Source: Brachypterus glaber
Taxonomy: Eukaryota > Arthropoda > Insecta > Coleoptera > Kateretidae
Length of the DNA stretch: 64,000 nt
Assembly: GCA_958510825.1 (NCBI GenBank)
Contig: OY294044.1
Span: 79,406,895-79,470,894 of the forward strand
Direction of reading: 5' to 3'
Below the pieces are notes generated by a model. The model worked only from the letters and a program-made list of their open reading frames with translations. It did not search any database and had not been told where the DNA came from. This document shows positions 44,334 to 55,450 of this stretch, in pieces (position 1 is the first letter of the stretch; each line of letters opens with the position of its first letter). The translations under genes and the position numbers were made by a program.

Positions 44334-44710
44334 AAAATAAATATGTAATTGATGATTCTACACGTAAATTTTACAATTTTACATGTAATTTAACAATTTT
44401 ACATGTAATTTTACAATTTTACATGTAATTTTACAATTTTACATGTCATTTTACAATTTTATATGCGAATTACATGTAAATTTTACAGAGTTTACTTCAA
44501 AAAATAAATATGCAAATTTAAATGCAAAATCATAGGTAATGTGTTGCCATGCAGGGACAAATAAAAGTTACGAGATTTTACATGTAATTTTACGATTTTA
44601 TATGAATATTACATCTAAATTACATGTAATATTATTATAAATTTGTAAAATTACGAATTTATATGAATATTACATGTAATATTTATATAAAATTACATGT
44701 AAATCCCCAA
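44334..44710. mobile_element. longer relative of the CACTGTAAAAAATAAAT MITE, with 21-bp repeats
   Basis: It starts CACTGTAAAAAATAAAT as at 6460 and shares CATAGGTAATGTGTTGCCAT and TTACGAGATTTTACATGTAA with that element. At about 44384-44470 the unit ATTTTACATGTAATTTTACA is repeated in tandem four to five times with period 21. The right end is unclear. Confidence 0.6.
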
Positions 44711-46125
44711 AGGGTTATCCTGGAAAATATAATATTAACACAGGCCTGCATTAAATTTGCTTTTGGAGAGTTTATACTTGTTTTGTACTAGTACAGTTAG
44801 TACTATATAGTATATTCAACTTCAATATGCAGTAGAAGTAAATAAAATAATCGCGCATGACGGCAGCTGGCGCGTGGTTTTATTGCTTAAAACACTCGAA
44901 TGTTGCGAGAGTAGGGATGTACAAAATTAAACAAGTCAGTACATGAGCATTTGCGATAAAGCGTGCAATGCATTGCAATGGACCATTATATAGAAATATT
45001 TTGTTTTCAGTCCTACCCTGTCACTAAATCCGTTGTATTCCCGTGCGTTTGTTTACACCCACTTCATCTTAAAGTTGAATATACTATAGTTAGTATTTGC
45101 AACCTACTAACTTTTTCTCATCGCATAAAAAAATTAGAGAAGTTTTGGCCAAGATTGTGGCTTAGGGATTCGCGAATATAAAAGGCGAATTTTGGTAGCC
45201 TAAAAGCCTCCTATGATCCATAGTGAAAACTAAAGGGACTTTCTAAAGTACTAGTGCTCTAAAAACTTGTTATGAAACGAGTGCTTTATACAATTTTTTC
45301 TATTTTGCTCTAAAATTTAAAAAACTTACATTGAAATTGATGACTGATTTAGGGATTTTTGTTTTGGGTTTGCATTACAGTTTACACTATGTTTAAAATT
45401 CTAAGAACAAATGATATTTTGATATATTTTACAATCATCTCTTCTTTTTTCACTGCAATTAACCAGTCCACAATTTTAACACGGTAAAAAATAACCCAAA
45501 CACAAAATTTTGTAAAAAATTAAACTTTAATTCGACATTGACATTTGCACGCAAAACGTCAAGATATAGGCTTTTGTATGTTGCCAACCCAACAGAAAAA
45601 AAAGTAGAGACCTCTTATGGGCCTATAAGAACACGCAAAATGCGTGTGATTATGAGCTTATAAGAGTCGCAAAATAGAAAAAAATATTTATGTTAACCTA
45701 TAAGTACCATGTAAAATAATCTACATATTATTTCATAATGGTATTAATTTTCTTCAGATTATTTATTAACCAACTTTCGGTCTGTAATAATTAAATTACA
45801 GTATCTTTCGTAATAATAAGTATAATTTGTAATAAGCAGGTCGCAGTCGCATATAAATATATTATTCAAATGCTATTATTGTAACAAAATATATTTGAAT
45901 ATTGATTACCTACCTTTTAATGCTGTTAATATTTATACCTATACTTATAAGTACTTTTATTTTGCGCGAGTTCAGTTCTAGCTTAAGTTTCGAATATAGT
46001 ATGGTTTCTCTACACTGCTAAAAATGATATTAAAGTATTTGTAAGTTATCTGTACATATACAGGATGTCCCAACTTAGATGAGCCAATATTCTTTACTAA
46101 AAACCCTAACCCCGATAGCACAATA
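44711..46125. other. unassigned sequence, 1.4 kb
   Basis: No gene was recognised. The 72-residue frame at 44963-45181 has no motifs. A small palindrome lies at 45617-45671 (CTCTTAT...ATAAGAG with inner CACGCAAAATGCGTG). A mariner-type end CAGGATGTCCCAACTTAGAT starts at about 46061 without a partner. Confidence 0.35.
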
Positions 46126-46270
46126 GTTATTTATAATAGAAGGGCGAAAAGTTAAATTTTTCGATTGAGTAGGTTTTTAGAAGCCGAGGGCCGACCGATA
46201 GGGCCGGCCCGAGGGTAATAAACCTACGAAATCGAAATTTAACTTTTTGCCCGGGTATTATACAATATTT
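46126..46270. repeat. hairpin with GC-rich centre
   Basis: The arms GGGCGAAAAGTTAAATTTTTCG and their mirror CGAAATTTAACTTTTTGCCC pair, with an inner GTAGGTTT/AAACCTAC. The centre CCGAGGGCCGACCGATAGGG is strongly GC-rich. Confidence 0.7.
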
Positions 46271-47559
46271 TTTATTCGATTGTTACTAATTATAAGAAAT
46301 TATTAAAATATACTTAATTTTAAAGTGCAAAACATATTTCTTTTTACTGTCTTATTACTTATCTAGTTATCCATGACAAATTGCTGTCCAATCAAATCGC
46401 TACAAAAACAATTGAATCGTTTTTTTTGCTTGCGGTTTCATTTCAAATTAGCTTGGTGTTTTGATCAATTTCTTTTAAAATGTGTCTGTTATGAAAATAT
46501 TAATGCTTCTGAAACCTTTCTATGAATATTGCAAATATTGAAATTGATTTTACAATTGAAATTTTGTGTTTCTAATTTATTTTAATGGATGAATACAGAT
46601 TAATCGGTTAACATATATTTTAAGGTTATGTTATAGAAGAAATTTTTATTTTGTATGAAATGATTATAATAACTGTATCTGGCCAAAAAGAACAGTTAGT
46701 TCAAGACCAAAAGTGACCAAAGGGTCATATTTCTTTATAAATATTACAGTAAAGGTAAAGCATATTCTTTCAAAAAGCTTAAGAATAACAAGTTTGAGTT
46801 AGCGGGCGAAAAAAACTTTTTGCCCGTAAAACATGAACAAAAAGTGTCGCTTTTAGAATCAATCAAATAAAAAAGTTTTTCGAATATTTCTCAGAATATT
46901 CTAATCAGTTTCTACTATCGTGTCCCATATTAACCCATAATTATTATTTTAAATAAATAATTTATTATTTTATAATTTTTCTTTATTTAATGAATTAATA
47001 CCAATAAATCAGTTGCAGCAGCTCTAGATATCCCAAATTTTCCATTAAATGGTGCAGCTTTTAAAATTTTCCAAAATTATTATTTTTAAGTTACTTAAAT
47101 ATATGAACGTATTTCAAAAGAATTGATTGGCAGGGTTTAAATAAAAATTAAAGATGAGTTTGTAACATTTTATAGTCAATCAAAGCTTTTCAATCTAGTT
47201 TTCAATCAAAATATGAAATACATTAAGCGACTATGTTGAAAGATATACTAAAAGTCAAAATATTTATGCTGGGACTTGGTGTAGGAATAAAAAAAGCCGT
47301 GAAGATATATAATATTATGTATTCAAGTTTCCTGGTAAAGTTTTAACACAAGTTTTAAGTTAAACTTTTTTGGTTTTTTGAAATTTGTCACAAGAGACTC
47401 TTCAGATCTTATAATAAAAGTAAATTTTCCTGATAAAACGACGTTTTTTAAAAGTTTATGGTTAACTTTTTGGTTATCGGCTGTTTTTTTTTATTTTTAC
47501 GATTGATCTTTTGAGTAAAAGTATTTAAATTGACTTTTTTTCTCCTACTTTTTTTTTAA
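46271..47559. other. unassigned sequence
   Basis: No gene was recognised. GGGCGAAAAAAACTTTTTGCCC at about 46803-46824 is a short palindrome echoing the arms of the hairpin at 46126. Confidence 0.35.
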
Positions 47560-47599
47560 TGTTTAGGTGCTTGTTACTTTTATTTTTGGGGGGGTTCTT

Positions 47600-47960
47600 C
47601 TCAATTCCCATACGGAGACATACGTCCATATTATAACCAGACATCGTCGAATTTCCAGTGCTCGCATAGGCGCCGCGTCGATTCTAACTATGACGCGAGG
47701 TTTTAAATATTTACATTTTTATTTTCTTCGAAAAACACCGATATATTTACATATTTATAGTTAATATGTATATTCAATATTGATGTGTGTAACAAATTAG
47801 TCGTCAAATGTTTCGATTTAGTGACCTTTATAAAAATTTTCCTCATAATTCGGCAAAATTATTCCGTAAGCCTATTTTTCTGTGTTTATTTTCAACGTTG
47901 ATGATTCATAAGTGAATTTATTCCGATTAATGATTATAACGGACGGACGGAATTGTATAC
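47600..47960. repeat. dispersed repeat, inverted copy at 61541-61830
   Basis: CAGTGCTCGCATAGGCGCCG, CTTCGAAAAACACCGATATA, TAATATGTATATTCAATATT and CAACGTTGATGATTCATAA all recur in reverse complement at 61541-61830. The two copies are about 14 kb apart in opposite orientation. The 65-residue frame at 47567-47764 crosses the repeat and is not conserved as a frame. Confidence 0.75.
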
Positions 47961-48363
47961 AATTTACAAAAATATTGTAAATTTATTGCTTAAATAATGT
48001 AATTCTACACATTATTATTACAAATATTTCAAATATTTACAATAACTATTACAGTATTTTAAAGTTGCAAACAAGAAGTTTACATATTTTTTTAAAAAAC
48101 GCAGTGTAATTTCACATTATTTTTGCGAAATTTTTATCGAAATTTAAAATTATTTTACAGAATTAATAATAAAATTCAATTTTTTTTTGTAAAATTAAAA
48201 CTGTTTTTACAATTTTACTGCTATGCATAGAAAAGAAAATTGAAAAAAAAATGGTGTGGGTATGAAGTTGAAACTACAAATAAAACACATTATAAACTGA
48301 AAGGTGTTATTATTACATAAATATTTTATAATACTACTAAACTAAAATATTTGTCTCTGTGTA
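47961..48363. other. unassigned AT-rich sequence
   Basis: No gene was recognised. Several TTTACAATA/TATTGTAAA words suggest a decayed relative of the TTACAGT MITEs. Confidence 0.3.
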
Positions 48364-49625
48364 CAGGGTGTTTCAAATGTCCCGCCCATGCATTTTATCT
48401 CATAAACGGTTAGAGATAATTTAAAAATTTCAAAAGCACGTTGTAAATCCCAATCTATACTATAACTAAGACCCTTATTGACGTGCGTGAAGAGTGGGCT
48501 CTGGGTTTTGTTTATTTACATTAAAAGATAAAAAGTTCTTTAAAATTCATTTGTACAATGCCTATAGTAAAATTCTTAATTGGTAAAGTAAAAATACTGA
48601 TTATTCTACAAAACTAACGACAGTTTGCTAAATAACATTAATAAAATGACATTAACATTTTGTAAAAATATATATCTTTTTATTTTCACTAATTGCATTA
48701 TTATTGCTATTTAAATTTACTAATTATTGTGTAATTTTACCCTTAATTTTTTCAGTGTGCTATGGAGCTGCGAGGAGTAGGTATAATAAATTGTATATAC
48801 TTTTCCTTTCATTAAAATTATTATTGCAGTGTAAATCTTTTGGAATATTAACATCACGACAAAAATGTTTAAACCATAAAGATAGAAAGTTGTAAATTTA
48901 AATTACCAGTCAATGACATGAATAATATAGAACTTTTTCCCCAATTTTTCTCCAATTAACTTTTGGTCAAAATTATTTGTGGGAGAGTATTTCAAGTTAT
49001 AGCTTTTGGAGGATTTTATTATACAGTGCATACATTAGGTCTGGAATCACCCGATTAACTTTTCAGTTTTAAGTTTTTTAAAAAAGGCTTGGACCCGTCG
49101 ATTTTTATTTTTCAAATTTTGGTGTAAAAAAATTAAAATTTTCACCTCCTTACACCCTCCCATAACAACTTTTTTTTCAAATAGCAACCTACCCTTTGTG
49201 ACGCAACGTTGGAAAGGTTACTTAATAAGCTTTCTAGCGGTGTATGATAATTCCTTATTTGGCAAAGGGCTTATAAAAAAATGGGCTTATAAATGAAATG
49301 GGTGCAAGGGGGTGAACATTGTGATAACATTTGGTGTAGAAAAAATTTGCAAAATAAAAAATTAATAGCGACCTGTCTGAGTATTTTTTTCTTTACCTTG
49401 TAACTGGGAAGTTAAAAAAATGCTTCATAACTCGACTTTCAATGCACACCGTAACCGTAACAAAATATTTATGAAAATGCATAATGTATAAAACTTATAG
49501 AGAATTTTAAGAGCTACAAGTTCGCTCATAACCATTTCCAGACCAACCTTTATAGAAACTTTTTTCCTATTTTTGGATGTAGAATCACCTCTTAAATATT
49601 GGCATGGCAGTTACTGATCACCCTG
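48364..49625. mobile_element. two unpaired mariner-type ends
   Basis: The left end, CAGGGTGTTTCAAATGTCCC at 48364, and the right end, about 49530-49625 (GGATGTAGAATCACCTCTTA to ATCACCCTG), both face outward with TA outside. Their sequences match only over CAGGGTG, so they belong to different families. The right end is of the 18712-19446 family. A third end, CAGTGCATACATTAGGTCTG, starts at 49026. No transposase was recognised. Confidence 0.5.
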
Positions 49626-49754
49626 TATGTAGATAGTAAGAAATAAATTTGAACAGGTTAAGTGAAATATTTGAAACTAAAAAAGCTTTTATAGTTTGAC
49701 GGAACGCATTGTTTTGTAAAAAATATGTGTAGCAATATTGTGTACGTCCGGGAC

Positions 49755-50876
49755 CTGTATACTATTTTATTCGCAACCATTTTTATTTAAAAATAAATAA
49801 CCTTACTATTTTTTTTGAAACTTAGATGTTTGAATTCAAATGAAGAAAATAATATTAAAATAGGTACTTTTTATATTTACCACAAATCATTTTTTCTGAA
49901 TTTTAAAAGAAAAGCACAATCATATAAAACTAAAGTTTCACATACGCGTAACCTAAAAAACATTTGTTAATAGCTCACAAGGCACCGTTTATAACATTTA
50001 TGATTCTTCTCGGTCTCAAAAGTAAAAAATATTGATTAAAACTGTACAATTCAAGTTTTTTAAACAAAATGTATTAGATTATATTCGTGTTTAACATGAC
50101 AAACGCAGTTCAGCCATCTTGCGTCACGGTGGCGACATCTAGCGGAAACTATTGATTTATAATGCAGACCAGTAATATTTAGTGTACAGGTCTAGACTTG
50201 TAATCACGTACTTCCCGAGCTTTATTAATACATGTAATGTATGTATTACATATACAGTTGTGAATTAATAAAGTTTGGGAAGTACATGATTTCTTGTCCC
50301 ACTGTTTTCGACGACTGGACCTGACCTGTAATGAAAAATAGAGACCAGTAAACTAATTATTACTGGTCTGCAATTTAAATCATTAATTTCCGCTAGATGG
50401 CGCCACCGATTAAATTATCATTATTAATGCTTAAAAGCAAGATAGCTGAACTGCTGTCATGATAAACACGAATAGAATCTAATACATTTCGTTTAAAAAA
50501 CTTAAATGTACAGTTTTAGTCAATGTTTTTTACTTTTGAGACTGAGAAGGATAATAAATGTTATAAACGGTGCCTTGTGTCCAAACAAATGTTTTTTTGT
50601 GGTTTTTTATTTGGGTTACGCGTATGTAGAACTTCAGTTTTATATGACTGTGCTTTTCTTGTGAAATTCAGGAAAAATGATTTGTGGTTTTATATGACTG
50701 TGCTTTTCTTGTGAAATTCAGGAAAAATGATTTGTGGTAAATATAAAAAGAACTAAAAAACAAAGTACCTATTTTAATATTATTTTCTTCATTTGAATTC
50801 AAACATCTAAGTTTCAAAAAAAATAGTAAGGTTATTTATTTTTAAATAAAAACGGTTGCGAATAAAATAGTATACA
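49755..50876. repeat. 1.1-kb inverted repeat with nearly complete arms
   Basis: The left arm (about 49755-50240) and right arm (about 50268-50876) are reverse complements over almost their full length: GTATACTATTTTATTCGCAA, GAATTCAAATGAAGAAAATA, CACGAATAGAATCTAATACA and ACTTCCCGAGCTTTATTAAT. The spacer is only a few tens of bases. In the right arm a 50-bp segment is present twice in tandem (50638-50687, 50688-50737); the left arm has it once. The small frame at 50523-50714 arises from that duplication. Confidence 0.85.
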
Positions 50877-50879
50877 GCT

Positions 50880-51879
50880 CTCCCGGAAAATGGTAGTTTT
50901 CCTCGACCTATAAATGGTCTCGGAAAATTTTCCGAGTCGACCTGTAATCTACTATTTCGGGTCTCAAGAAGTAGTAGACTATATCTTCTTTCGACCCGGA
51001 AAACCTTTCCTTGCCTAGGTGCATAATATAATACTGACTTTAGTTAATTTTTAAGGCGAAATTATTTTTTATTTTGGATTTTTTTTTTCGTTTATTCGAT
51101 AAACAAATTTGTTAGAGAACTAGAAGGCATTTGTCTCTTGACAGTTTTTTCAGATAATTAATTAAATTTTTCATTTCCTGTGCAATGCACAGTGTGCATT
51201 GCCAAACTAGCATGTTTTGAAATATCATTGGCCATGTATGTACTCTTTTGGACATTGAAACATAAAACGCCACATTTAAATTCGATATACCTGGGGTGGA
51301 ATACCCCACAATGTTTGCTGTTTAGCAACAAAATTGGAGTTTATATTATAATATATTGCATTCCACCTACGTTATGACCGTGTATGATGTAAATAAGGAT
51401 GTAATTCAGTCGAATTTGAATAGCTTTATTAGTAAGTTTAACTTAATATACATTTAAGTATTTAATAATAAAATTAATATTGTTCTTTGTACAGGAAGTG
51501 ATAAATAATAGTTATTTATGTAAGAGAGCAAAACAGCCTTTACTCCTATACAATACATAGTGTTCTTCTAAGTGATGCGACAGAGGCGATGACCTTGTTT
51601 AGGATTATGCACAGGCGACAATCAAATCGGCGTTGCCAGTTCAAGCGCTAAGCATTCTGTAGCAGTAAACAAGAGCGAGTCTAATCTCAGTGATAAGCAG
51701 TGTATGGCTGGACAGGTTGCGGTTGCCACAATCGCTTGATAACACTGATGCTTGCTCGCCGTATCGACACGAAAAAGTCAATTTTTGGAAACGCTTTTAA
51801 CTAGCGTAGAATTTATTAAACTAAATGTGTGGGTGATATAGACAGTAGAACCACGGTGGGTAAGTAAGGGGTAGTTTTG
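50880..51879. other. unassigned sequence, partly GC-richer
   Basis: At 50881-51005 several inverted GGAAAATTTTCC/TCGACC words occur. At 51181-51202 a 22-bp near-palindrome (GCAATGCACA/GTGTGCATTGC) is present. From about 51560 to 51780 the base composition is clearly less AT-rich than the rest, and I see no repeat family. No frame with motifs was found. Confidence 0.35.
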
Positions 51880-52060
51880 CATATATCAGTATTTTGACAT
51901 TTAATTTTGTTTTTTTTTTTAATTTTTTTTATTTTTTATTTTTTTTTTAAGTATTTGGGAAAATGCAATATACTATTAAATATTAAATAGTAAATTTTAC
52001 TGTGATAGTATATAATGGAATGCGTAGCGTTACATATCGTCACGGCTTGTTTTATTTTTC
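51880..52060. repeat. copy of the TAATGGAATGCG repeat
   Basis: AAGTATTTGGGAAAATGCAA and ATAATGGAATGCGTAGCGTT with CGTCACGGCTTGTT match 15705-15785. Confidence 0.55.
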
Positions 52061-52186
52061 ATTTGAATGAAAGAATCTAAAATCGAAGATAAATTATGAT
52101 AATTAATTTGTGTTTGATCCTTTTATTATTCAATTCAGCGCTGATTGCTGGAAGAGTGGATTTTAATCGCTATATAAAATACAATA

Positions 52187-52430
52187 TACCGTGCGTGTCA
52201 AAAGTTCGCCCCCTCCTTTAACTTTTGTACGGCTTAAGATATCAACTTGCAATTTGTATCAAGTAAATAACATAACCCAAATATTTTTTAGAACTCACGG
52301 AAAAAAGATTACAGGTGATTCTACATCCAAAAATATAAAAATAGTTCCTATAAAGGTTGGTCCGGAAACTACCCCTAAGGGAGCTACGGCCCTTCTAAGG
52401 GTGCGTCTAAAAAACAGTTTTTATTTAATA
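52187..52430. mobile_element. fragments of two TIR families
   Basis: 52187-52275 (CCGTGCGTGTCAAAAGTTCG, AACTTTTGTACGG) is a diverged left end like 39894. 52310-52430 (GGTGATTCTACATCC, AAGGTTGGTCCGGAAACTAC) matches the inner TIR of 18712-19446. Neither has a partner. Confidence 0.5.
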
Positions 52431-52536
52431 TCTCTGGAACCATTTAACCACAGTAAAAAAATTTTGCACACGATTTTATAAGAAAATTTTGTTGTGTGCC
52501 TGAATAAAAGCGATTTGGTTGGTGGTCTCCCTGCCT

Positions 52537-52549
52537 TATTATTATTATG

Positions 52550-52594
<45 letters not shown>
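52537..52594. repeat. (TTA)n microsatellite
   Basis: About 58 bp of TTA/ATT triplets. On the minus strand this could be a LINE tail, but no LINE sequence is recognisable beside it. Confidence 0.9.
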
Positions 52595-52828
52595 GTTAGC
52601 GTCAAATTTAAAAAATATATAGCATATTTGGAAATACTATAATACAATATAAATAAAATAAAGCGATTTGACTAAATCATATTTTAGGAAAAACGTAATT
52701 TTTAGTATACGGCTAAACTTGCTATTCTGTTGTTGGATACATTCTTTGGCTACATTTTCTCCGACAAAACGCATCCCGGTTCTAACAAGCCGAAAACCGC
52801 AACGACAAAATCGCAAGCTTAGCCGTTA

Positions 52829-53220
52829 CACTCTAAATTTGTCCGTCAATCTTACAGTAGTTTTAAATGTAATAGTTAAAGCAAATTTACAATGTCAGAA
52901 TGTGAATTTACAATATTTAATAAATTAACCTCAATATTACTGGGTTTAGTAAAATCTCAGCTCTTTTCCTGTCGGTACAATAATTTTGCATTGAAATTCA
53001 TGTGGTCCGAAAACCCGGCACTTTTACAATATTGGTTGAAAATTACCATAATATTAGCTTACATTCTACAAACAATAGCAGTAAAATTACCAAAATTAAA
53101 ATTCACATTTTTACAGATAACTGTGAATTTACAGTACTGATTTAAATTTACCACTTTTATTGCTGGCAACATATGACCTACTTTATTTGCTGTAAAATTA
53201 CCATATTTGCATTTACAGTG
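52829..53220. mobile_element. TA-flanked element (CACTCTAAAT/ATTTACAGTG ends)
   Basis: The ends CACTCTAAATTTG and GCATTTACAGTG are short inverted repeats with TA on both sides (52827-52828, 53221-53222). The 392-bp interior is rich in TTTACAAT-type words like the MITE at 6460. The frames at 52668-52928 and 52892-53140 have no family features. Confidence 0.5.
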
Positions 53221-53271
53221 TAAGGTTGATTTACGCAATCACTAACTAAGAATTTAACTAGTGAAATAACC

Positions 53272-53502
53272 ACTGTAAAAAGTGAATATTCAGTTACAAA
53301 TGAATAGAAAAAAGTTATTATACAATTGTACTTTAATTTTTGTTAAAAAGACGCAATATTTCATGTCCGTCCTTAAATAATAAAGTACGTGACTAGAATT
53401 ATAGTTTTTAACAAAAATTAAAGTAAATTTGTATAGGATCATAACTTCCTATTCATTTGTGACTAAATATTTAGTTAAAAATTAATAGGAATTTTTACAG
53501 CG
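53272..53502. mobile_element. palindromic MITE (CACTGTAAAAAGTG)
   Basis: The left arm (TTACAAATGAATAGAAAAAAG, TACTTTAATTTTTGTTAAAAA) is matched in reverse by TTTTTAACAAAAATTAAAGTA and CTTCCTATTCATTTGTGA on the right. The ends carry CACTGTAAAAA and TTTTTACAGCG. Confidence 0.6.
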
Positions 53503-54005
53503 AAATCCATACTAATGCATACTAATATAAATGTGAAAGTAACTGTCTGTCTGTTTGTTTGTTACCTTTTCACGCCTAAACCGCTGAACATATTTCGATA
53601 AAATTTGGCAAGGAGATAGATTGCTTCCTGAGGAAGGGCATAGGCTATCTTTGGTCTCAAAAAAAACTGAAGGGGTGAAATAGGGGATGAAAGTTTGTAT
53701 GGGGAACCCATCATTTCTCAAGTTAGCGATATAAAAAATCATGTTTGGGTTTTTGGTAAGAAATAAAGAATTAGGTACGTATTTCAGCGGTTTTTTAAAA
53801 TCATCCTCCAAGGGGGTAAAATAGGAGACGATTGAGAAATTCACCTGTACCCATAATTTCTCAAGTTAGGGATAAAAAAAATCATATTAAGGTTTTTGGT
53901 AAGAAATAAAGAATTACGTGTTTCAGCGTTTTTGCAAAAATTATCCCTCAAGGGGGTTAAATAGGGGATGATTGTGATATTCACATATAATATTTAAATC
54001 TTTGT
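53503..54005. repeat. dispersed repeat with GTCTGTCTGTTTGTT and CACGCCTAAACCGCTGAA
   Basis: CCATACTAATATAAATGTGAAAG, GTAACTGTCTGTCTG and TCACGCCTAAACCGCTGAAC form a sequence type seen in repetitive elements of many insects. The internal block CATTTCTCAAGTTAG...TTTTTGGTAAGAAATAAAGAATTA occurs twice (about 53712-53775 and 53850-53920). The frame at 53512-53844 on the minus strand is not a gene in my view. Confidence 0.5.
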
Positions 54006-54100
54006 ATCCATACTAACCGATGGCACATTTTTTGCTCGAACGGGAGAGGGAGAGGGCAATAGAGATGGGGGAGGACAAGGAAAATATATAAACAATATAC

Positions 54101-55003
54101 CGTCGGCTTACAAGTAAAAGGCACTAAGTGACTTTTTTGCAAAAATGGGATTTTAATGGCACTGTAATTAATTTTTGATGATCTATGTATAGGTTCACCG
54201 AACTAACTTCTAGGTGGACTGCCAAGGGAGTTACCCACTATATAAAACGCACCAATTTGATTTTGATTAAAATTTTATCTGGCAATAGGCACTAAGTCAC
54301 TTAGTGCGTTTTACTTGTAGATTATTTCAAATGTTTCTGCACTAAGCGACTTTCTAAAAAGAGTTAATTTATAAAAATATGATTGCTTGAATCATTTATA
54401 TGATACAATATCGCGTTATTTATTGTAATGACAAACGCATTCAAATTTTGCTATGTTAAAGTTGATGGAATAGAGACAACAGAGAAACAGAACTTTACCT
54501 GTAAAATGACAATGCTTTTTACGTGTACTTTCGATGTGTAGTTAATAATTTAATTTTCATTTTTATTATCAGTTAAAGTTCAAAGTGCATTTCTGAGGGG
54601 TGTTTTCCGAACTAGCGGCAAACTTTAGTTTTTCTTTATATTCTTATTATTTATGTAATAAACAACGATTTAAGAGCAAAATAAAAAAAAATCTATGGGT
54701 TAGTTTTTTTTTAATTTAGATTTTTTTTATAAAAATCTGCACCTGTTTAATTATTTGTCTATATTTAGCTATTTCTAATTATGTAATAAAAATATTATTA
54801 AAAATAAAATAAAGAATGCTTAATTTTCTACAAAAAAGGTAAATACCATTTTTTTTAATATTTTGCCGTTTTGTCACAATACGCGATTCAAGTTTAAAGT
54901 TTATAGTTATACATTACGTTTAATTAATAGAAGGGTTTTAATTTTAAATAGTTGTTTTTTATATTATTTTATTGACTTAGTGCTCTTTACTTGTAAGCCG
55001 ACG
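54101..55003. mobile_element. TIR element (CGTCGGCTTACAAGTAAAAG ends)
   Basis: The left end CGTCGGCTTACAAGTAAAAG and right end TTTACTTGTAAGCCGACG are inverted. An internal copy at about 54288-54325 (GGCACTAAGTCACTTAGTGC, TTTTACTTGTAG) forms a local palindrome. At 55004-55045 a third, diverged copy of the end (GGGCCTACAAGTAAAAGGTA) follows directly, as if a second truncated element abuts the first. No transposase was found. Confidence 0.65.
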
Positions 55004-55450
55004 TCGTGGGCCTACAAGTAAAAGGTACTAAGTCCATGTCTTTTTTCAAATTTAGTTGAATTAAACTACTTCAATTTTTCTTTATTTAACTGCAAATGGG
55101 ACATTATTATGTCCAAACATGTCATTGCAATTTCCAAAAAAAAATTATTACAAAAATTAAAAAACAACAATGAAAGTTAAATTTGTCAATATCTCAAAAT
55201 GTTTTTGGACTAATTCTGACATTTTATTGGTCAAATTCTTAGTTAATTTGTCATTGGTGTTAATGACTGGGTAAAGCATCCATTCAGTTTTTTTTTAATA
55301 ATAATAATAATCTTTATTAAATAGGATTCATCCTAATATAAGAGTTAAAAAATAAGTAAAAAAATACAATATATAACTTAATAATATTACAAAAGCAATA
55401 ATATTAATATCCAAAACAAAAATTTAAATAAAATAAATCTAAGTTAAACA

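Noticed and set aside
48364..49625. One complete mariner element
   Set aside because: The two CAGGGTG ends match each other for only about 7 bases and belong to different families, so they are unlikely to be two ends of one element.
52444..52647. Poly-isoleucine frame
   Set aside because: It is the translation of the (TTA)n microsatellite.
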